Shown here: in pieces, positions 55,401 through 61,396 of the stretch
Layout: each line of letters begins with the position of its first letter
Position numbering within the stretch: position 1 is the first letter of the stretch
Source of the DNA: JBGAPH01 sp046349955
GTDB taxonomy: Bacteria > Planctomycetota > Planctomycetia > Pirellulales > JBGAPH01
Length of the DNA stretch: 64,000 nt
Direction of reading: 5' to 3'
Assembly (NCBI GenBank): GCA_046349955.1
Contig: JAXMBI010000026.1
Coordinates: forward strand, 1-64,000
The notes under the pieces: model-generated
What the model saw: the letters and a program-made list of their open reading frames with translations, nothing else
What the model was told of the DNA's origin: nothing
The model's database searches: none
Program-made: the position numbers and the translations under genes

Positions 55401-58400
55401 GCTCGATGTGAGCGGCCGCGAGTCGCTGGCCGAGCTGTCTCTCGATGGCAGCGAAGCGCAATCACTTGCGCTGCCGGCGGTCGGCGGCGCCGACCGGACC
55501 GATCTGCTCAATCAGATCTGGGGGATCGGCGGGCCCTATGAATATCTCGACGGCGGCCCGCGGTGGTGGCTCGTGGGCCGCGAAACGAGCGGCGTCGCCA
55601 ATCTGCTCGACGCAGACGGCCTGCCGACGACCTACCTACAGGCGCTGAGCGACCGGGCGCTCGCGAGCGGAACTTCGATCTCCGGCACGAACGGCCCCGG
55701 CGTCGAATTCACCCTCAACGTGCCGACGGCCGGCGCCTATCGATTGCAGCTCGACGCAGCCGGGCTCGACGCGCAGCGGAACACGCTCTTCGCGCGGATC
55801 ACGGGAGGCACGCTCGTCGATGCCCTAGGGGCGGCAACCAATGGCGGCGCAGTGGTCGTGAACGCCGCGACCGACGGCCGCTTCCACGAGGCGAGCGCGG
55901 GACTCTGGCAGCTTAGCGCCGGCCCGGTGACGATCCGCGTCAGCATGAACGAAATCGGCGCGGCGCTCCGTGGCCTGCGGCTTGTCGACGCCCAGGGAGA
56001 CACGGTGGCGGCCGCCGCGGCCAGCGACCTCGCGCGGCGTGACCCCCTGCCGACGGCCGAGGCGCCGCCGCAAACGCCGACCAGCGATCCCGACCGCATC
56101 GGCGACTTCCTGCCCAACACGCCGGGGCTCGAGAAGCTGACCTTCGAACAAATCAACTCCGCCGCTGACGGCGTCGTGCGGCTCTACCGCCGCAATCAAG
56201 GGCAGTGGGTGCAGGTCTGGCAAACGCCCACCATCAAGGTGCTGGGAGTTCAGCCCAATCTGATCACCGGCGACTTCGACCACGACGGCACGCTCGAAGC
56301 GGCCTTCGCTGCCTGGGACGACCTGTACGTGCTCGACATCAACACCGGCGCGATCGAGCAGAAGGTTCACTTCACGGCCGCCGGCGCGTCGAGCGGACGC
56401 CCCTATGGATTTCTCGCCGCCAAGGACCTTAACGGAGACGGCCGGCAGGAATTCGTGATTCTGGCCGACTTCGAAAACAACATGTCGATCGTGGGCTGGA
56501 ACTCGAGCGGCAAGCTCACCAAGCTCTGGGACTACACGATCGAGTCAGGCGTGGTCGACAAGCAGACGATCCACAACACGGGCTATGATCCGCTCCACGA
56601 TGTGAACGGCGACGGCATCGTCGACATCGTGACCTCGATCTTCAACGAAACCGGCGACAACCGCTGGCACGTCGTCGTCCGTAGCGGCATGAACGGCCAG
56701 GTGATCGCCAACCTGGCGGGGCAGTTCTACTGGGGCGGCGCCGATCTCGACGGCGACGGCCGCACGGAGCTGTTCGTCAGCCAGGCGCCGAGTGGCGCAG
56801 TGCTGCCCGATGCGGCCGATCTCAGCGTGCTCGAGTTCGAGTCGGGCGCGCTGCAAACGCGCTGGCAACAGTCGGCCGCCGCATTTCAGCTCCAGGACGT
56901 GACCGACTTCCCCGACAACATGAACGCCGGCTCCGCCGGCGCGCGGCAGCGGCTGCTCGTGGGCGCGGTCGAACCCAGCGGGCCGCTCACCTTCTTCACG
57001 CGGCAAGTCGTCGACGCGGCCAGCGCCCAGACGCAGGTTACTGCCTGGCAGCTTGGCCCTACCGGCATTCACTCGGTCGGCACGCTCGCCGGTCCGCGGC
57101 TTGAAGTATTGGCCGTGGGCGCCGCCCCCGGCGAGCCGGGGCTCCTGGTGCGGGCCAGCGGCGCGCTCGACACGTCCGACGCGATCGCGGCGGTCGGCTA
57201 TAGCGGCGCGGTGCTGCAATCGCGCCGCACCGGCACGCCGCTCACCAGCGTGGTCGTCGCCCCGCTCGCGCCGGGCGAGCAACCGACCCTCGTCGTGCAA
57301 ACGCCGTTCGAACAGCTTACGGCCTTCCAAGTGTCGCCCGAGGGCTCGCCCACCGGCGTCTGGACGCAGTCGGGGCGCGGCAGCTACGTCGGCATGAACA
57401 CCATCACCGGTCAGCTCGGCTTCGGCAACGTCGTGCTCGCCGATCTCCTGGGCAACGGCCACCTGGCCACGCTGGCCGGCGCCCGCGGCTCGGCGGGGCA
57501 AGCCCGCCTCGAGGCGCTCGACGAGCACGGCCAGGAAATCTGGGGGCACGACTTTGATCACATTCCGGGCGCGCCGCCCGACTGGAACGTCGGCGGGCTC
57601 ACGGTGTGGATGGTCGGGCACTTCCGCTCCACGGAGTACATGGACGTGATGGTGACGGTGCGCCGCGGCACGATGCACAGCGACGAGCTCTACCTGCTCG
57701 ACGGCCGCACCGGCGAGATGGTGTGGATGCGCGACTACGGCCACACGCCGGGGAGCAGCTACGTGCCCCGCGGAGCCGGCGGCGCGCAGATGACGGTCGC
57801 AGATTGGGACGGCGACGGCCTCGACGAAGCGATCAACATGTGGCCCGACGCCTTCTACGTGGTCGATGGCAACGGGCAGAACCTGGTCGACCGCTCGTTC
57901 ATGGAAGACGTGTACGGCTCGAACCAGCCGACGCAGCAGGGGATCGCCATCGTGGCCGACTTCTTGGCCAATGGGTCGCAAACGATTCTGCACGCGGCCA
58001 GCGAGTATGTGCTCGCGCTGCTCGACCGCAACGCCAATCCGCTGTGGCGCACGAGCTATGGCCCGGTGCAAACGCTCTGGTCGCCGGCCGTCGGTGATTT
58101 CGACGGCGACGGCGATCTCGACGTCCTCTCGGGCCTGATGAACAGCTCCACGCTCTCGGCCTACGATGCCCGCACGGGCGCGGTGCGCTGGACGCTGACG
58201 CTCCCCGGCGTGCCAGGCCCAGGCGTCAGCGGCGACTTAGACGGCGACGGCCGCGACGAAGCGCTCTACGCCGTGGGCAACACGCTCTACTGCATCGGCA
58301 CGACGCCCGACGGCCGCGCGGGCCGCATCGAGTGGTCGCGCACCTTCTCGAGCGCGATCGGCATGCCGATCCTGGCCAACGTCACCGGGCAGGGGCAGCT

Positions 58401-58449
58401 GCAGATCGTCGTCGTGGCCCAAGACGGGCACATCTACGGGTTGGCGTAG
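52465..58449 (+). CDS. giant LEPR-XLL-type surface protein with six related modules and FG-GAP/VCBS-like repeats
   Basis: A 1994-residue exported protein. Its N-terminus has FENLERRALLS, a LEPR-XLL-type motif of planctomycete giant proteins. Six homologous modules of about 160 residues follow at about 46-205, 225-385, 418-573, 606-767, 778-940 and 1025-1180. Each has an E-A-E-x-F/Y start, GPYVDY or similar, R-Y-x-L-D-L-R, DxQGLGVNSSAL and an L-P-A-G-x-x-T-I-R end, like CBM6/35-type carbohydrate-binding folds. Pro/Thr linkers separate modules 1 to 4. Residues about 1230-1994 hold at least seven calcium-type loops (DFDHDGT, DLNGDGR, DVNGDGI, DLDGDGR, DWDGDGL, DFDGDGD, DLDGDGR). No catalytic domain is recognised. 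Confidence 0.85.
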   Translation: MRRPTARDGSRTFGFTGRTFENLERRALLSMTPIDLSALTAPGQTVSFEAENYAARTETGSHIWWNVPGEKLAVGTMFGAATPYLQALSSFGGDTATVNNEPAAPFVDYQIQVSQAGQYALDINGAGRSGGGSLWARFEGAYAADVQGRGVNSSALAIPVGTSGFFNWIDAGVWNLPAGTITLRISMRESGAAIDGLRIERVSPASTTPPVTTPPTTPPATNPPFALGTIEAAGFQARTSGNGHQWMSLAGDANSVGGLSGSSGGLVQALSDAGADTTTSNINPAAPYVDYVVSVPTAGRYTLDLRMAGRSGSSSLFTRVVDAYAVDVQGLGVNSSALLVNASTSGAFEWRDAGVWSLPAGNQTIRLWMRESGVAVDALRVEAETPATPPVDPPPTNPPPTTPPPTDPPAVPTAGSAVVIEAEAFQARQTAQGHQWFVVDAERASVGTYFDASGPAADFVQSLSTAGADTPTEINLPNGPYVDYTIDIATAGRYDLDLRASGRSGGRSVFVRFVDSYAVDVQGLGVNSSALVVQTNTSGFFAWQDAGIWQLSAGRQTIRVWMRESGTSVDALRVTPVASTTPPPTTPPVDPPPTTPPTDPPPPAFNTGEIQAESFQARQNAQGHQWWIVDAERTSVGPFYGATGTTGDFIEALDTSGAETTAALNAPGGPYVDYLVNVPTSGRYELDLRIAGQGGGKSVFARVLDSYAVDTQGLGVNTSALVVEANINGTFTWQDAGIWQLAAGQRTIRVWMRESGAALDALQLQAITTPIQPTGALPLGTFQAEDFQRRVTAAGHQWWVADAERSASGVFRGATGPSHDFLQSLTTAGIDSSQSSAAGAGPYVEYDIQVPQAGRYALRLNMAGKSGGNTLWAGFLSGTIADAQGRFASGGALQITSDTSATFSWLSAGMWNLPAGKVTLRIGMGASGAVLDAISLEAFSLFLPGPTTDGQWLQYRGDGALSGHTGLAGDITDPSIVWSLDVSGRESLAELSLDGSEAQSLALPAVGGADRTDLLNQIWGIGGPYEYLDGGPRWWLVGRETSGVANLLDADGLPTTYLQALSDRALASGTSISGTNGPGVEFTLNVPTAGAYRLQLDAAGLDAQRNTLFARITGGTLVDALGAATNGGAVVVNAATDGRFHEASAGLWQLSAGPVTIRVSMNEIGAALRGLRLVDAQGDTVAAAAASDLARRDPLPTAEAPPQTPTSDPDRIGDFLPNTPGLEKLTFEQINSAADGVVRLYRRNQGQWVQVWQTPTIKVLGVQPNLITGDFDHDGTLEAAFAAWDDLYVLDINTGAIEQKVHFTAAGASSGRPYGFLAAKDLNGDGRQEFVILADFENNMSIVGWNSSGKLTKLWDYTIESGVVDKQTIHNTGYDPLHDVNGDGIVDIVTSIFNETGDNRWHVVVRSGMNGQVIANLAGQFYWGGADLDGDGRTELFVSQAPSGAVLPDAADLSVLEFESGALQTRWQQSAAAFQLQDVTDFPDNMNAGSAGARQRLLVGAVEPSGPLTFFTRQVVDAASAQTQVTAWQLGPTGIHSVGTLAGPRLEVLAVGAAPGEPGLLVRASGALDTSDAIAAVGYSGAVLQSRRTGTPLTSVVVAPLAPGEQPTLVVQTPFEQLTAFQVSPEGSPTGVWTQSGRGSYVGMNTITGQLGFGNVVLADLLGNGHLATLAGARGSAGQARLEALDEHGQEIWGHDFDHIPGAPPDWNVGGLTVWMVGHFRSTEYMDVMVTVRRGTMHSDELYLLDGRTGEMVWMRDYGHTPGSSYVPRGAGGAQMTVADWDGDGLDEAINMWPDAFYVVDGNGQNLVDRSFMEDVYGSNQPTQQGIAIVADFLANGSQTILHAASEYVLALLDRNANPLWRTSYGPVQTLWSPAVGDFDGDGDLDVLSGLMNSSTLSAYDARTGAVRWTLTLPGVPGPGVSGDLDGDGRDEALYAVGNTLYCIGTTPDGRAGRIEWSRTFSSAIGMPILANVTGQGQLQIVVVAQDGHIYGLA

Positions 58450-58565
58450 GGTCCGCTCTCGCGGACCAACAGCCGGCTGAGTTAGCTCTTTCGCACACCC
58501 CTTGCGCGGTGCACCGCCCCACCTACTGCGCGTTCTCCGCGATCCCTTGGTCCGAGCAGCGGACC
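58450..58565. repeat. two GGTCCGC palindromes after the giant gene
   Basis: GGTCCGC, TCTC, GCGGACC (58450-58467) begins right after the stop codon. GGTCCG, AGCAG, CGGACC (58549-58565) is a second copy. Both match the repeat at 20961. The first could act as a transcription end, but it lacks a U-tract. Confidence 0.55.
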
Positions 58566-58756
58566 CACTGATTTGTCACCGCTTGGCTTTCGGGTGCGCA
58601 TGCAGCCCCGTAGGGGCGACCGAAAATAGCCTGGGGCAAGTCCGGCGCTAGCTGGACGCCGCCCTGGGTTACGGCAAACGGGAAAGCGAGAGCCCCGGAT
58701 GCAAGACGCAGTCGAGCCGCCAACAGATCGCTGACCAGTCTGCGGGACGGCGGGAC
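58566..58756. other. intergenic region with a possible further repeat
   Basis: The sequence CGTAGGGGCGACCGAAAATA (58611 on), followed by CCTGGGG...CCCTGGG symmetry, looks like a planctomycete intergenic repeat; only one copy is in this window. The minus-strand frame across it encodes nothing recognisable. Confidence 0.35.
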
Positions 58757-58882
58757 TTAGCCGTTGGCGCGTTTGCGGTGCCGAGCAGCTAGATAGCGGT
58801 CGACGACGCAGCCCATCGCCACGATCACGAAAGCAATCCCAAGGATGCGGGTGAACACGAAGAGCGAGTACGACATCGACAT
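58757..58882 (-). CDS. tiny single-pass membrane protein (41 aa)
   Basis: A 41-residue open frame: MSMSYSLFVFTRILGIAFVI, then VAMGCVVDRYLAARHRKRAN and a final Gly. One TM helix (about residues 8-27) and a very basic tail are what a small membrane protein looks like. A GAGGGC just upstream of the ATG at 58882 may be the ribosome-binding site; a second ATG lies two codons later. No homologue is recalled. Confidence 0.5.
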   Translation of the reverse strand: MSMSYSLFVFTRILGIAFVIVAMGCVVDRYLAARHRKRANG

Positions 58883-59263
58883 GCCCTCGAAAGCCTGGGA
58901 GCGGTCAAAAAAGGACCGGCCGACGTGCGAGGTTCGTCAACGCGCCGGCCGGTCCCTGCCCTCCATGAACACACTCAAGGAAAACCTAGCATGCGGCGAG
59001 CGAACCAGGGGAAAACGCCTATAGGTTCGCTCCGCCCGCCATTCCCGCGATCCGCCCCCGAGTCGCCCCGATCCGTTGGCGCTCGTTAGACGCGATGCCG
59101 CCGAACGGTCATCCCAAAACGGCCGGTCGCGGTGCGCGCACGCCGATTTCGCTAGGCTTCGGCAACACCCCGGATTAGGATACCGGGCATGTGATCCCGT
59201 CTCCGTGTGCGCCGCGGGTTGCGCCGCAGCGCCCCGGTCGGTTTCCCGAGGCTCAGGAAGACG
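58883..59263. other. intergenic region, no gene seen
   Basis: This stretch of 381 bp lies between the tiny minus-strand protein and the LOG-family gene. Open frames here are short and without motifs. It should contain two divergent promoters; I cannot place them. Confidence 0.4.
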
Positions 59264-60010
59264 ATGAGCGCCGAGCACGCAGCGAAGCACCTGGAGACGA
59301 TCAGCCTGGCCGACGAAGAGGCGGTCCGGCAGCTGCTCACCCAGACGATCTTCAACCTCTGGGACGTCGTCAACAACCTGACGCGGCTGCGTCCCTCGAG
59401 GCGCGATCGCTTCCGCGTGACGCTCTTCGGCTCTGCCCGCGCGGCGCCGGGGAGCTTCGTTTACGAGGAGTGCAAGCGCGTGGCCCACGCGCTGGCGGAG
59501 CTGGGCTGCGACATCATCACCGGCGGCGGCCCTGGGCTGATGCAGGCCGCCAACGAAGGCGCGGCCGCGGCGGGGGCTTCCGAGCGCAGCCGCTCGCTTG
59601 GAATCCGCATCGATCTGCCGTTCGAACAAGAAGGCAATCCGTTCGTCGACGAGATGTTCACTCATAAGACGTTCTTCACGCGATTGCACCAGTTCGTGCT
59701 GATGTCCGACGCCTATGTCGTGGCCCCGGGCGGCATCGGCACGGTGCTCGAGGCGTCAATGATCTGGCAGTTGCTCCAGGTGCGGCACGCGCCCGAGGCG
59801 CCGCTGGTCTTCGTGGGGAAGATGTGGAAGGAGTGGGTCGAGTGGGCCGAGCGGAGCATGCTCGGCCAAGGGCTGGAGCTTGCCGACCCGCGCGACCTGC
59901 AGATTCCACGCTGCGTGGACTCGGGAGCGGAGGCCGTCGAGATCATTCGCCAGCAGCACGCTGCCTGGCTGGACAGCCAGCGGAAGCGCGAGGCACAATC
60001 CACGGAATGA
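59264..60010 (+). CDS. LOG-family (lysine-decarboxylase-like) protein
   Basis: A 248-residue protein of the LOG/TIGR00730 superfamily. The signature PGGIGTVLE starts at residue 155, the phosphate-binding DIITGGGPGLMQAANEGA precedes it, and FGSARAAPGS opens the fold. LOG proteins release free cytokinin base from nucleotide monophosphates in plants; bacterial members are nucleosidases of various substrates. The acidic helical N-terminus (about 1-45) is an addition to the core. AGGAAG precedes the ATG at 59264. PPK2 follows 48 bp later, probably co-transcribed. Confidence 0.88.
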   Translation: MSAEHAAKHLETISLADEEAVRQLLTQTIFNLWDVVNNLTRLRPSRRDRFRVTLFGSARAAPGSFVYEECKRVAHALAELGCDIITGGGPGLMQAANEGAAAAGASERSRSLGIRIDLPFEQEGNPFVDEMFTHKTFFTRLHQFVLMSDAYVVAPGGIGTVLEASMIWQLLQVRHAPEAPLVFVGKMWKEWVEWAERSMLGQGLELADPRDLQIPRCVDSGAEAVEIIRQQHAAWLDSQRKREAQSTE

Positions 60011-60058
60011 GGCAGGCACGCACCTCCGATCCGCCACCTCTCACGTTGGGACCGTGCT

Positions 60059-60877
60059 ATGAGCCGTCACGCTGACAAGGAGCGGAAGGCTGGCGACGAG
60101 CCAGCCAAGCTCTCCCGCAAGGACTACGATCGCGCGCTCGCCAAGCTGCACGTCGAGTTGGTCCGGCTGCAGGAATGGGTGAAGCAAGCGGGCTTGAAGG
60201 TGTGCGTCGTCTTCGAGGGGCGAGACGGCGCCGGCAAAGGGGGCACGATCAAGGCGATCACCGAGCGCGTCAGCCCGCGCGTGTTCCGCGTCATCGCGCT
60301 GCCCGCGCCCACGGAGCGGGAGCAGTCGCAGATGTACATCCAGCGGTATCTGCCGCACCTGCCGGCCGCCGGCGAAGTGGTGATCTTCGACCGCAGTTGG
60401 TACAACCGCGCAGGCGTCGAGCGGGTGATGGGGTTCTGCACCCAGGAGCAGGTGCAGCACTTCCTGCAGGTGGCGCCGCTGGTCGAGAAAGCGATGGTCG
60501 GATCGGGCATCATTCTGCTCAAGTACTGGCTCGAAGTGAGTCCCGAGGAACAAACCCGCCGGCTCGAGTCGCGGATCAGCGACGGCCGCAAGATCTGGAA
60601 GCTCTCGCCGATGGATCTGCTGTCCTACAGCCGCTGGTTCGACTACTCGCGGGCCCGCGACGAGATGTTCGCCGCGACCGACACTTCCTGGGCCCCCTGG
60701 TTCGTGGTGCGCTCCGACAACAAGAAGCGCGCGCGGCTCAATGCGATCACCCACCTCCTGAGCCAGATTCCCTACGAAGAGGCGCCCCGCAAGAAGATCA
60801 AGCTGCCGAAGCGGCAAAAGGCTGGCGACTACCGCGATCCAGGCTATCCTTTCAAGGTCATCCCCGAGGTATTCTAG
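60059..60877 (+). CDS. ppk2: polyphosphate kinase 2 (PPK2)
   Basis: A 272-residue PPK2, transferring phosphate between polyphosphate and nucleotides. Walker A is FEGRDGAGKGG (residues 52-62), Walker B is VVIFDRSWYNRAGVE (about 116-130), and the lid has RLESRISDGRKIWKLSPMD. The single-domain length is that of class I enzymes, which mostly phosphorylate NDP; class I versus III cannot be settled by eye. The ATG at 60059 lies 48 bp after the LOG gene. Confidence 0.93.
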   Translation: MSRHADKERKAGDEPAKLSRKDYDRALAKLHVELVRLQEWVKQAGLKVCVVFEGRDGAGKGGTIKAITERVSPRVFRVIALPAPTEREQSQMYIQRYLPHLPAAGEVVIFDRSWYNRAGVERVMGFCTQEQVQHFLQVAPLVEKAMVGSGIILLKYWLEVSPEEQTRRLESRISDGRKIWKLSPMDLLSYSRWFDYSRARDEMFAATDTSWAPWFVVRSDNKKRARLNAITHLLSQIPYEEAPRKKIKLPKRQKAGDYRDPGYPFKVIPEVF

Positions 60878-61176
60878 GGGCGGTGAACGTGCGTATTCGG
60901 CGCGATGGGCGTGCGATCGAGCACGCCAGTTCGTCAGCCAGTCGCGAATGACAAGTCTCGGACCGAACGGGTTCTGTCACTCACCGACTATTTTCCCGCG
61001 CTTGCCGAAGAAATTGGCTCGGGCTGTAACTGTCTGCTTAGATGCTTGTTGCGGAAGTTGCTCTGTCTTGCGGAGACTGCCGCCGCGGTCGTTGGGGCAG
61101 GGCCAAGCGATTTGAGGGAACATGAAGTGCCAGCAGATTAGCGGAGAGGGCGAATCGGTCGGGAGGAACCAGGAAA

Positions 61177-61386
61177 ATGCTACTTTCCAGCAGGGAATCA
61201 TTGGCGCTGTTTGTCGACCGCGCCTGCAGCCAGTGGGTTCTCCGCGACGGCGAAGGGAACTTCTGGGCGATGCCGGCCGAGGTCGACGACCCGTGGGAAC
61301 ACCGCCAGCCCTTCGAGCCCAACGCCGACACGCAGCTCGAGCCCGTTCCGGGGCATTACAAAGTTTTGTTGAGCCTCCCCTTCTAG
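61177..61386 (+). CDS. small conserved protein ahead of the GH63 glycosidase
   Basis: A 69-residue protein: FVDRACSQWVLRDGEGNFWA, then DDPWEHRQPFEPNADTQLEP and a closing GHYKVLLSLPF. GGGAGGAACCAGGA precedes the ATG. I have the impression this type of small protein recurs in planctomycetes. It ends 10 bp before the GH63 start, so it is co-transcribed and possibly related in function. No activity can be inferred. Confidence 0.75.
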   Translation: MLLSSRESLALFVDRACSQWVLRDGEGNFWAMPAEVDDPWEHRQPFEPNADTQLEPVPGHYKVLLSLPF

Positions 61387-61396
61387 AACCACTCCC

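Noticed and set aside
58523..58723. 66-codon minus-strand frame after the giant gene
   Set aside because: It spans short palindromes and a likely intergenic repeat, and has no supporting motif.
60878..61176. 78-codon frame between ppk2 and the small conserved protein
   Set aside because: It has no motif or ribosome-binding site and a composition unlike the flanking genes; treated as intergenic.
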